From contig CALBVQ010000179.1 of assembly GCA_937969485.1 (NCBI GenBank), forward strand, positions 1 to 11,111: a DNA stretch of 11,111 nucleotides, written 5' to 3'. Within the stretch, counting starts at the first letter, position 1; each line of letters begins with the position of its first letter. Of this stretch, positions 1-6,003 are shown piece by piece. The translations under genes and the position numbers were made by a program. This DNA comes from an uncultured Saprospiraceae bacterium (lineage in GTDB: Bacteria; Bacteroidota; Bacteroidia; Chitinophagales; Saprospiraceae). Below the pieces are notes generated by a model that was not told the DNA's origin, made no database searches, and worked only from the letters and a program-made list of their open reading frames with translations.

Positions 1-158
1 CCAATTCTGTTTTAAGGTTTCACTTTATTTTCAAGAGTTATTAAATCAAGTACAAGGCAGAAAATGCAAGGATAGCCTTAGCTATCATGAGTATTTCTAA
101 AAAAGTAATTGCTTTTATAAACTTGAAAATATGCCAAATTCTAAAACAGAACTGGTAT
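1..158 (+). repeat. MITE-like palindromic repeat, copy 1 (left end cut by window edge)
   Basis: This non-coding stretch is about 94% identical (149 of 158 positions, no gaps, counted by eye) to 1107-1267, in the same orientation. Its two ends are imperfect inverted repeats of about 37 bp: the left end reads CCAATTCTGTTTTAAGG and the right end, reverse-complemented, reads ATACCAGTTCTGTTTTAG. By comparison with copy 2, only the first three bases (ATA) lie outside the window. A smaller hairpin (GATAGC/GCTATC, near 71-86) sits in the middle. It has no ORF, so it would be a non-autonomous element or a foldback repeat. No target-site duplication can be judged because the left flank is missing. Confidence 0.8.
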
Positions 159-269
159 AAGACCGTAAAACTAGCTGTAGTGCTGCAACTCGCATCAATG
201 AGCAAATTATGTGCGAGAAATCAAGGAATACCTTTTGCCTATAATTAATATTATGTTAAATAGGATTTT

Positions 270-281
270 GGGCGAAAGCCC
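270..281 (+). repeat. Short GNRA-loop hairpin repeat (GGGCGAAAGCCC), copy 1
   Basis: A perfect 4-bp GC stem closes a GAAA tetraloop, preceded by TTTT. It is one of four identical 12-mers in the window and here lies between genes, upstream of the ndk promoter. Its function is unknown. The GAAA-loop strand is the + strand. Confidence 0.75.
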
Positions 282-357
282 TACTTGTATCAAAACATGG
301 AAAACAAGGCTTTATTTCCATAATTGTATCATCCATAAAAAACTACCACAAGCTTTC

Positions 358-387
358 TTTGCGTATTGATAAATAATCATATTTTTG
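358..387 (+). promoter_or_regulatory. Predicted Bacteroidota-type promoter of ndk
   Basis: TTTG at 358-361, an 18-bp spacer and TATTTTTG at 380-387 match the Bacteroidota primary-sigma consensus (TTTG at -33, TAnnTTTG at -7). Transcription would start near 393-395 and leave a leader of roughly 28 nt before the ndk ATG. The match and the position are seen in the sequence; activity is inferred. Confidence 0.65.
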
Positions 388-421
388 CGGCAATTTTCTA
401 ATTCAAATTAAATTAAATAGA

Positions 422-844
422 ATGGCTGGCAACAGAACTTTTACGATGATCAAACCAGATGCTGTAAAGAACGGGCATATTGGTGCTATTTTAAATCACA
501 TCAATAAAGCTGGATTTAAGATTGTAGCGATGAAATACACTAAACTATCTGCTGAGAAAGCTGGTGAGTTTTACGCTGTTCACAAAGAGCGTCCATTTTA
601 CGGAGAACTTGTTGAATTTATGTCTTCAGGTCCCATTGTGGCTGCAATTCTAGAAAAAGATAACGCGGTTGTAGACTTCAGAACAACTATTGGAGCTACT
701 AACCCAGCAGAAGCTGCTGAAGGAACCGTAAGAGCTATTTATGCTACAAGTATTGGCGAAAACGCAGTGCATGGAAGTGATTCTGACGAAAATGCACAAA
801 TTGAGTCTGATTTTCACTTTGCGGGAACTGAGGTTTTCGGATAA
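422..844 (+). CDS. ndk: Nucleoside diphosphate kinase
   Basis: Transfers the terminal phosphate of ATP to nucleoside diphosphates through a phosphohistidine intermediate, balancing (d)NTP pools in the cytoplasm. The 140-residue length is normal for the family. The N-terminus carries the conserved TFTMIKPDAV strand with Lys11, and the active-site signature NAVHGSDSDENA gives catalytic His117. The GATNPAEAAEGTVR segment around 91-104 matches the nucleotide-binding region. The ATG follows a good promoter at a short distance and no better upstream start exists. The gene stands alone: promoter on one side, a strong hairpin terminator on the other, and a MITE-like repeat beyond each of them. Family assignment is near certain. 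Confidence 0.98.
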   Translation: MAGNRTFTMIKPDAVKNGHIGAILNHINKAGFKIVAMKYTKLSAEKAGEFYAVHKERPFYGELVEFMSSGPIVAAILEKDNAVVDFRTTIGATNPAEAAEGTVRAIYATSIGENAVHGSDSDENAQIESDFHFAGTEVFG

Positions 845-860
845 GAAAATTATAAGATAA

Positions 861-871
861 GGCTTACGCCC
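861..871 (-). repeat. Degenerate copy of the short GNRA-loop hairpin repeat
   Basis: On the minus strand this reads TTTGGGCGTAAGCC: the same stem as the GGGCGAAAGCCC repeat but with GTAA, another GNRA-type loop, and the last base pair lost. It lies between the ndk stop codon and its terminator. It may be a decayed family member or a coincidence. Confidence 0.4.
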
Positions 872-880
872 AAAGTTTAT

Positions 881-916
881 AAAAAGCGCAATCGATGATC
901 GATTGCGCTTTTTTTT
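881..916 (+). terminator. Intrinsic terminator of ndk
   Basis: A perfect stem, GCGCAATCGA / TCGATTGCGC with a 3-nt loop, is followed by eight T (909-916). A run of five A precedes the stem, so it could also stop transcription coming from the right. It lies about 40 nt after the ndk stop. Confidence 0.9.
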
Positions 917-1106
917 GCCCACTGCCCTCCTACTTGCTCCCTTGGATCCCTCGTTCTGTATTAATTTCAACAGCAAGTTAACTTGCCCTTCTATGAGGAA
1001 TACTAGCTTGTGCAAAACTACTCTCTCAATCACGTGGTAGATAGAAGAAGGAATCTCCTTTTTATCAGCACGAAATAATCTCTTGTTTCGATGAAAGGCA
1101 AATATT
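917..1106. other. Non-coding spacer with a 14-bp perfect palindrome
   Basis: I find no credible gene here; the open frame crossing it on the minus strand also runs through ndk and its terminator and resembles nothing I recognise. GCAAGTTAACTTGC at 973-986 is a perfect palindrome and could be a protein-binding site, but no adjacent gene start makes this compelling. Confidence 0.4.
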
Positions 1107-1267
1107 ATACCAATTCTGTTTTAAGGTTTCAGTTTATTTTCAAGAATTATTAAATCAAGTACAAGGCAGAAAACGCAAGGATAGCCATAGCTATCATGAG
1201 TATTTCTAACGAAGTAATTGCTATTATAAACTTGAAAATATGCGAAATTCTAAAATAGAACTGGTAT
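1107..1267 (+). repeat. MITE-like palindromic repeat, copy 2 (complete)
   Basis: The complete 161-bp copy runs from ATACCAATTCTG to CTGGTAT. The ends form imperfect terminal inverted repeats of about 37 bp (roughly three quarters identical, one 1-bp gap), and a GATAGC/GCTATC hairpin lies in the centre. Nine substitutions separate it from copy 1. No clear target duplication is visible: the flanks are AATATT on the left and TAATCG on the right. No coding potential. It is a direct repeat of copy 1, so the pair brackets ndk. Transposition by a transposase in trans is inferred; a purely foldback repeat spread another way is the alternative. Confidence 0.85.
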
Positions 1268-1276
1268 TAATCGAAG

Positions 1277-1328
1277 TTTTTAAGGCTACGTAATCAGCAA
1301 GCTGATCGTTGCACCGGCTCCTTAAAAA
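1277..1328. other. Nested stem-loop structure in non-coding DNA
   Basis: An outer 9-bp stem (TTTTTAAGG at 1277-1285 with CCTTAAAAA at 1320-1328) encloses ACG/CGT (1288-1290, 1307-1309) and ATCAGC-AA-GCTGAT (1293-1306). No T-run follows on either strand, so it does not look like a plain intrinsic terminator. It starts ten bases after the palindromic repeat and lies upstream of the fasciclin gene. It could be an RNA leader element or chance structure. Confidence 0.35.
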
Positions 1329-1350
1329 TTTACCTTACAACGTTCTTGAG

Positions 1351-1391
1351 ACTTTTGTTTAGCTTTTTAAGTTAAATAGTTAAACAAAAGT
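1351..1391. promoter_or_regulatory. 14-bp inverted repeat upstream of the fasciclin gene
   Basis: ACTTTTGTTTAGCT (1351-1364) pairs with AGTTAAACAAAAGT (1378-1391) with a single G-U pair and a 13-nt loop. It ends 53 nt before the ATG at 1445. It may be an operator or leader hairpin. TTTG at 1354-1357, 19 nt before TAGTTAAA, is a weak promoter-like arrangement on the + strand. Confidence 0.4.
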
Positions 1392-1444
1392 AGGCTACTG
1401 GAGTTTCACATCTGTAATTATTATTCAACAAACAAAATTGTAAA

Positions 1445-2401
1445 ATGAAGTATTTAAAATTTATTGTTTTAGTCGTATTATTTTCGAACGTATTTCTAAT
1501 GACATCTTGTGAAGAAGATATTCCTGAAGATCCAGTAGTAGTAAGTATTGTGGATACAGCAATTGCAACTGACAATCTATCAAGTCTAGTGGCTGCATTA
1601 CAGCAAGCCGATCTAGTTTCAGTTTTAGAAGGAGACGGCCCATTCACTGTTTTTGCTCCAACTAATGATGCTTTTCAAGCTCTATTGGATTCAAACGATG
1701 ACTGGAACTCTCTAGCTGACATTGATAATGCAACTTTACGTACAGTTTTACTTTACCACGTCTTAGGTGCTAGAGTTGAAGCTGCAGAATTGACTGACTC
1801 TTATGTGACTACTGCTGCCTTGGGTCCCAATGATGAGCAAATTACCTTACAGATTGATGTAACGGGAGGTGTTAAATTCAATGGTTCTGCTGAGCCGATT
1901 ACAACAGACGTCGAAGCAACTAATGGTGTAATTCACATAATTGACGAAGTAATGTTACCGCCGACAGTAGTGAATCATGCATTAAATAATCCTATTTTCT
2001 CCTCTTTGGTAGCAGCCCTTACAAGAGATGATCTAAATACTAAGTATGCTGAAATTCTTGTAAAAGATGGGCCGTTCACCGTATTTGCACCTACCAACGA
2101 TGCATTTCAAGCTCTTCTTGACAGTAACGACGATTGGACAACATTGGCTGATATTTCAGTTCCAACACTTGAAATGGTTTTGAACTACCATGTCATTCAA
2201 AACGCAAATGTTCAAGCCGATCAGTTAACTGATGGTCAAGTTGTTGAGACACTAGGAGGTGAAGACTTGACATTTGATCTAGCTACAACAGCAAAGATTT
2301 CAACAGTATCAGGTCAATCAGTTGACATAATCGTGACTGATGTACAAGGAAGTAATGGAGTGGTTCACGCGGTGAGCTCAGTATTGATTCCTACATTATA
2401 A
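1445..2401 (+). CDS. Lipoprotein with two fasciclin (FAS1) domains
   Basis: An exported protein with cell-adhesion-type FAS1 domains; the molecular partner is unknown. Residues 1-21 form a lipoprotein signal peptide ending LMTS before Cys22. The acidic EED immediately after the cysteine resembles the Bacteroidota surface-export signal, so an outer-leaflet location is likely. FAS1 domain 1 spans about 35-172 and domain 2 about 176-316. Each has the H1 motif GPFTVFAPTNDAFQALL, a YH dipeptide (104-105, 248-249) and an NGV-H H2 motif (NGVIHIIDEV, NGVVHAVSSV). The two H1 regions (63-93 and 207-237) differ at only about three residues although their codons differ often. A terminator follows directly, so the gene is probably a single transcription unit. 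The family is clear; the ligand is not. Confidence 0.95.
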   Translation: MKYLKFIVLVVLFSNVFLMTSCEEDIPEDPVVVSIVDTAIATDNLSSLVAALQQADLVSVLEGDGPFTVFAPTNDAFQALLDSNDDWNSLADIDNATLRTVLLYHVLGARVEAAELTDSYVTTAALGPNDEQITLQIDVTGGVKFNGSAEPITTDVEATNGVIHIIDEVMLPPTVVNHALNNPIFSSLVAALTRDDLNTKYAEILVKDGPFTVFAPTNDAFQALLDSNDDWTTLADISVPTLEMVLNYHVIQNANVQADQLTDGQVVETLGGEDLTFDLATTAKISTVSGQSVDIIVTDVQGSNGVVHAVSSVLIPTL

Positions 2402-2414
2402 CAAACAAATTATT

Positions 2415-2448
2415 AAAAGCTGTCGCATTGCTGTGCGGCAGCTTTTAT
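2415..2448 (+). terminator. Intrinsic terminator of the fasciclin gene
   Basis: AAAAGCTGTCGCA (2415-2427) pairs with TGCGGCAGCTTTT (2434-2446) with one G-U pair and a 6-nt loop, ending in TTTTATT. It starts 13 nt after the stop codon. The A-rich left arm makes it potentially bidirectional. Confidence 0.85.
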
Positions 2449-2468
2449 TACAATACAAACTATCAACT

Positions 2469-3107
2469 ATGAAGGTTATCGTAATCATTGTATCTGTTTT
2501 GATCATTGCTTTTGTCGCGGCACAAATTTACTTTATGAGTTCATCGAAAAATATCGAAAGTTATCCCTACTCTACCATAAGAGAATACGAAGATTTCGAA
2601 ATCAGAAGTTACGAAGCTAGCTTGTTTACATCTGTCAAGGTATCTTCCAACGGATATAGCTCTGCATCAAGTGCGGGCTTCCAGGTACTCGGAGGATATA
2701 TATTTGGCGCTAACGAAAAGAATGAGAAAATAGCCATGACATCTCCGGTAGCAATGTCACTAGAAGATACAATGACTATGATGTTTATGGTGCCTAAACA
2801 ATATAACAAGTCTACCCTACCTAAACCTAATCAAGATAATATAGAATTCCGAGACGAGCCTGCCAAAACCGTAGCAGCAATTACCTTTGGTGGATGGGCT
2901 GATGATGACAAGATTGAAAGATATAAGAAACAACTACAAGCATCTCTGGAAGCAAATAATATCAAGTACAGCAATAGATTTTTTCTTTTAGGTTACAATG
3001 CACCCTACGAGATGATAAACAGAAGAAATGATATAATCGTGGAACTAGAAGAAGGTTTCACCTTGTATGAACAGTGTTTCCAGAAATTAGAACGATATGA
3101 AGACTAG
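2469..3107 (+). CDS. Membrane-anchored SOUL heme-binding family protein
   Basis: SOUL/HBP-fold protein, 212 residues. Related proteins bind heme or tetrapyrroles, but bacterial members are mostly uncharacterised. Residues 3-23 form one hydrophobic segment (an uncleaved anchor or signal peptide), so the domain at about 30-200 should face the periplasm. Family hallmarks are visible: the early YEDFEIRSYE strand (40-49), GGYIFGANE (75-83), the IAMTSPV motif (88-94), the FGGWADDD segment (140-147) and an NDIIVELE C-terminal strand. I chose the ATG at 2469 because the upstream GTG at 2433 falls inside the preceding terminator hairpin and would put extra residues before the membrane segment. No clear promoter was found in the 20 nt after the terminator. 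Confidence 0.9.
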   Translation: MKVIVIIVSVLIIAFVAAQIYFMSSSKNIESYPYSTIREYEDFEIRSYEASLFTSVKVSSNGYSSASSAGFQVLGGYIFGANEKNEKIAMTSPVAMSLEDTMTMMFMVPKQYNKSTLPKPNQDNIEFRDEPAKTVAAITFGGWADDDKIERYKKQLQASLEANNIKYSNRFFLLGYNAPYEMINRRNDIIVELEEGFTLYEQCFQKLERYED

Positions 3108-3207
3108 TCATTGTATAGCGCTTCAATAGAAAAAGCAACATATATTTTATTGCACAGCTACATACTTTGACGTACGCTGATTTACTAAATGCTAATTGTA
3201 ATTTGAG

Positions 3208-3849
3208 TTAGCTGATAACTTCTTTTTCTCCCAAAAACTTGGGAGAAGTACCTAGTAAGTAAATATCCAAAACAGCTTTTACACGAGCTAATTTTTCACG
3301 CACATACGTTTTGGGCGAAAGCCCAAAAGAAACCGCCCTAGCATTAAAAGCAGACGCTTCAATTCCTTTAGATCTAGCAATAAACAAAGCTCTTTCATTA
3401 TGAAATGATTGCGAAATAATCAAAAATGAAGACTGATTAAAGATCTTGTGCGCTCGTACTACTGAATCCAACGTACGAAAACCTGCATAGTCCAAATATA
3501 TATTTTCAGCTGGAATTCCAGCTTTTACTAGATCCTGAAACATCATTCTGGGTTCATTATAAGCATGTGTTCCATTATCTCCCGAAACTATGATCTTCTC
3601 AATCTTACAGGAAGTGTATAAATCAATAGCTGCATCCATTCTATTTCTATAGAATATATTCTCTCTTCCTCCTGCCGTGTATTTACTAGTGCCTAAAACT
3701 AGTCCAACTTTCATTCGATCTACCTTGGATATTTCATCAAACGAATAAGCACTATAAGACGAGATGTGTGAATCGCAAAAGGCAACCATCGCAACTAATG
3801 CAAGGCATCCCAACAAAGATAATTTCAAAAATGATTTCATGCGTTTCAT
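3208..3849 (-). CDS. sanA: SanA-like DUF218 (YdcF/SanA) envelope protein
   Basis: Resembles E. coli SanA, an inner-membrane protein implicated in the envelope barrier to vancomycin at high temperature; the biochemical role is unknown. The 213-residue protein has an N-terminal hydrophobic segment (about 6-24), then the DUF218 core: VGLVLGTSKY (48-57), YRNRMDAAIDLY (67-78), IIVSGDNG with YNEP (86-100), LDYAGFRTLDSVVR (119-132), FLIISQSFHNERALF (142-156) and the C-terminal ARVKAVLDIYLL...PKFLG. All are close to SanA. The ATG at 3849 starts MKRMK; an ATG at 3840 (MKSFLK) is equally credible, while the upstream TTG is not. Residues 174-181 are encoded by a copy of the short hairpin repeat. The gene is divergent from xseA; TATAATATTTG upstream on the minus strand could be its -10 region. 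Confidence 0.9.
   Translation of the reverse strand: MKRMKSFLKLSLLGCLALVAMVAFCDSHISSYSAYSFDEISKVDRMKVGLVLGTSKYTAGGRENIFYRNRMDAAIDLYTSCKIEKIIVSGDNGTHAYNEPRMMFQDLVKAGIPAENIYLDYAGFRTLDSVVRAHKIFNQSSFLIISQSFHNERALFIARSKGIEASAFNARAVSFGLSPKTYVREKLARVKAVLDIYLLGTSPKFLGEKEVIS
3309..3328 (+). repeat. Short GNRA-loop hairpin repeat, copy inside sanA
   Basis: TTTTGGGC-GAAA-GCCCAAAA is a perfect 8-bp stem, the longest of the family. It lies wholly inside the sanA coding sequence, with the GAAA loop on the strand opposite to the mRNA. It encodes FGLSPK in frame. Confidence 0.8.
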
Positions 3850-3899
3850 ATCTGTACTATGATAACGTAAATAAAACAAATATTATACCACAATCCCGC

Positions 3900-3928
3900 A
3901 TTGTTTTACGTTTTTTACCTCATTTTTG
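3900..3928 (+). promoter_or_regulatory. Predicted promoter of xseA-xseB
   Basis: ATTG ending at 3903, a 17-bp spacer and CATTTTTG at 3921-3928 resemble TTTG / TAnnTTTG with one mismatch in each element. Transcription would begin about 20 nt before the ATG at 3954, which supports that start over the longer frame. Confidence 0.4.
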
Positions 3929-3953
3929 TCGGCTAGTAACTGAAAGTTGTCTT

Positions 3954-5177
3954 ATGGAGATCTATAGTTTAAGTGAATTAGGGAAATATGTAAAGCAAGT
4001 AATCGCTTTGAATTTCGTGGATTCCATGTGGATTTCTTGCGAGATTTCTCAAGTGAACACAAGCCGCGGACATTGCTATTTAAATCTAGTTGAAAAAGAC
4101 GAAGTGACTGATGAGGTTAAAGCCTCTATGAACGCTGCGATATGGTTCAAAGACTTCCAATTTATAAGAAAGAAACTTGGTGCTGTTGTAGACAAAGTGT
4201 TGCAAGATGGCATGGAAGTCAAGTTGAAAGTGGAGCTAGATTTTCACGAGCGCTATGGTCTCAAGCTCTTGATAAAAGATATAGACCCGTCGCATACCTT
4301 CGGCCAATTAGCAATCAATAGAGAACAAACCATTCAACAACTTAAGGACGAAAATAGGATCGAGCTTAATTCCTCGCTACCCTTCCCCACTGTTGTTCAG
4401 CGAATTGCGATCATTTCAAGCAATACAGCAGCTGGTTATCAAGACCTTATAGAACATCTAGAAAACAACCAATATAAATACAAGTTTAAGGTCGATTTAT
4501 TCGCAGCAGCGATGCAAGGTCAACGAACTGAAATGGAAGTTATTTCCCAACTCAGAGAGATCAAGAATTCAGGAAAATATCAAGTGGCAGTCATTACGCG
4601 AGGTGGAGGCTCGAAACTTGATCTCGCGGCTTTTGATTCGTATGCGATTGCGAAAGAGATTAGTGAAATGAAGATTCCCGTCATTACAGGAATTGGGCAC
4701 GATATTGACATTAGTATTGCCGACATGGTTAGCGCCGTCAATCTAAAAACACCTACAGCCGTTGCTAATTTCATGATTGACCATAATGCGGCTTTTGAGT
4801 CGGAACTCTACAATACGTTCGTAAACATCAAGTTAAATACAGAAAGGCAAGTAAAATCAGTTCAAAATTTCCTGGACCAGTTTATTGAAACTATTCAATC
4901 TAGATCAATATACAAGGTACAGTCCTTGGATGAACGGGTAGATAATGCGAGGCAAATATTACAATTGAATTCTAAGAGCAAGTTGAAAAACATTGATGGT
5001 CAGCTAAGTTCAGCAGGGGATCTACTGGCTATTGCAAATCCTGCTAACATGCTCAAAAAAGGATACGCGATACCAACCATTAACGGCAAAAACATAAAAT
5101 CTATCAAGGAAGTCAGTGCACAGGATGAGCTCGAACTTGAAGTGGTGGATGGAACTATAAAAACTACAGTACAATGA
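3954..5177 (+). CDS. xseA: Exodeoxyribonuclease VII large subunit
   Basis: Catalytic subunit of exonuclease VII, which degrades single-stranded DNA from both ends into oligonucleotides, in repair and recombination in the cytoplasm. The 407 residues are at the short end of the family. An N-terminal OB-fold (about 1-112, with WISCEISQVNTSRGHCYLNL) binds ssDNA. The catalytic region has RIAIISSNTAAGYQD (150-164), VAVITRGGGSKLDL (211-224), GIGHDIDISIADMV (246-259; most relatives have GHE) and KTPTAVANF (265-273). A helical stretch (280-355) and the typical C-terminal NPANMLKKGYAI (362-373) follow. The ATG at 3954 matches the family N-terminus (MEIYSLSELGKYVK); the frame upstream is open but crosses sanA's promoter and start. 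The stop overlaps xseB as ATGA, indicating coupled translation. Confidence 0.97.
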   Translation: MEIYSLSELGKYVKQVIALNFVDSMWISCEISQVNTSRGHCYLNLVEKDEVTDEVKASMNAAIWFKDFQFIRKKLGAVVDKVLQDGMEVKLKVELDFHERYGLKLLIKDIDPSHTFGQLAINREQTIQQLKDENRIELNSSLPFPTVVQRIAIISSNTAAGYQDLIEHLENNQYKYKFKVDLFAAAMQGQRTEMEVISQLREIKNSGKYQVAVITRGGGSKLDLAAFDSYAIAKEISEMKIPVITGIGHDIDISIADMVSAVNLKTPTAVANFMIDHNAAFESELYNTFVNIKLNTERQVKSVQNFLDQFIETIQSRSIYKVQSLDERVDNARQILQLNSKSKLKNIDGQLSSAGDLLAIANPANMLKKGYAIPTINGKNIKSIKEVSAQDELELEVVDGTIKTTVQ

Positions 5178-5368
5178 GTAAGAAACTAAATTTTGACCAA
5201 GCGTACAAAGAATTACAAGAAATTCTAGGTCAAATTCAAAGCGAAGAAGTCAGTGTTGAGGAATTGTCCAAGCTAGTAAAGCGCGGTGCAGAGTTGATTC
5301 AGTATTGTAAAAAACGTTTGAGAACGATTGAAGAGGATATTGATCAGGCATTCCGAGATGACGATTAA
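5174..5368 (+). CDS. xseB: Exodeoxyribonuclease VII small subunit
   Basis: The small helical subunit that binds several-fold to XseA and is needed for exonuclease VII activity. It has 64 residues, the usual 60-80. The pattern LNFDQAYKELQEILGQIQ followed by VEELSKLVKRGAELIQYCKKRL is the family signature: two amphipathic helices forming a coiled-coil hairpin. Its ATG lies within the xseA stop (ATGA), so both subunits come from one mRNA. It ends tail to tail with the PAP2 gene: the two stop codons overlap in the 4 bases 5365-5368, leaving no room for a terminator between the convergent genes. Confidence 0.95.
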   Translation: MSKKLNFDQAYKELQEILGQIQSEEVSVEELSKLVKRGAELIQYCKKRLRTIEEDIDQAFRDDD

Positions 5369-6003
5369 GCTCGTTTTATCTTTATGATTGATTTCCAAGC
5401 TGGCACTTTTAAATACTCTAAAGAACCATGAATAAGTAAAGCTAGGCCGATGCCCAAAAGACTACCAGCTAGAACGTCCTCAATAAAGTGATTAACTAAA
5501 TATATTCTACTTACGGCTGTCCCTACTGCCATGAAAGCACACAAAATAGTAATCCATTTTCTATCAAAAATAAGCGCCATAGATAACATCATTGCAAAGG
5601 CTGCTGTGGTATGTCCTGAAGGAAAGCTTGTGAGACCCAGGTACGGCTGAGAAGTGGGAATCAATTGAATAAGATCTATTTTATCTATTTCTTGAAAATA
5701 TTGCATAGGACGTGGATGGGCAAACAGCGCTTTAAGTATCGTTGTGCTAATCAGAGTCAGAACTCCTGCAGCACCTATCTGCAGAGTTGCCCGATAATTC
5801 TTAAACAGGAAAAGAAAGGCAAGTCCTATAAATACGGGTACTTCCACAGCAACAGATAAAAAGATAAATACTTGATCTAAAAGAGGGGTCCTTTGTCCAT
5901 TCAAAAGCATAATTACACCGCCTTTTTCAGTATAAATCATTGCAATCACACCGATTATCATTGCAAGGAAATAGACAGCAAAAAATGGAACTAGCTTCTT
6001 CAA
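5365..6003 (-). CDS. PAP2-family membrane phosphatase, probable TTG start
   Basis: Integral-membrane acid phosphatase of the PAP2 superfamily; relatives act on phosphatidic acid, phosphatidylglycerophosphate or undecaprenyl pyrophosphate, with the active site facing the periplasm. All three catalytic motifs are intact: K91-(x6)-R98-P99, PSGH at 128-131 and S165-R166-(x5)-H172-(x3)-D176. Roughly six hydrophobic segments are visible (about 5-24, 43-67, 72-92, 131-146, 150-163, 176-192). The frame has no ATG before codon 15, inside the first membrane segment. A TTG at 6003 overlaps the upstream gene's TGA stop as TTGA, which gives a full first helix with a positive KK start, so I take TTG as the start by translational coupling. 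The substrate cannot be decided; the permease neighbour suggests envelope lipid metabolism. Confidence 0.9.
   Translation of the reverse strand: MKKLVPFFAVYFLAMIIGVIAMIYTEKGGVIMLLNGQRTPLLDQVFIFLSVAVEVPVFIGLAFLFLFKNYRATLQIGAAGVLTLISTTILKALFAHPRPMQYFQEIDKIDLIQLIPTSQPYLGLTSFPSGHTTAAFAMMLSMALIFDRKWITILCAFMAVGTAVSRIYLVNHFIEDVLAGSLLGIGLALLIHGSLEYLKVPAWKSIIKIKRA

Noticed and set aside
159..357. Possible small RNA or tRNA in the ndk upstream spacer
   Set aside because: No cloverleaf or other recognised RNA fold was found; only the short hairpin and a weak inverted repeat stand out.
650..1033. Long minus-strand open frame across ndk and its terminator
   Set aside because: It is antisense to a certain gene, runs through a strong terminator hairpin and encodes a low-quality sequence with no recognisable family.
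2433..2468. GTG start giving a longer SOUL protein
   Set aside because: It lies inside the terminator hairpin of the previous gene and adds residues before the membrane anchor.
3877..3890. 14-mer CAAATATTATACCA shared with 1099-1112, spanning the left border of the MITE-like repeat
   Set aside because: For an AT-rich 14-mer one chance pair in 11 kb is not surprising, and the similarity stops after six bases of the element, so a remnant or target site is not supported.
3768..3953. Upstream extension of xseA by 62 codons
   Set aside because: It would overlap the sanA start and the divergent promoter region; the family N-terminus and a promoter-like sequence both fit the ATG at 3954.
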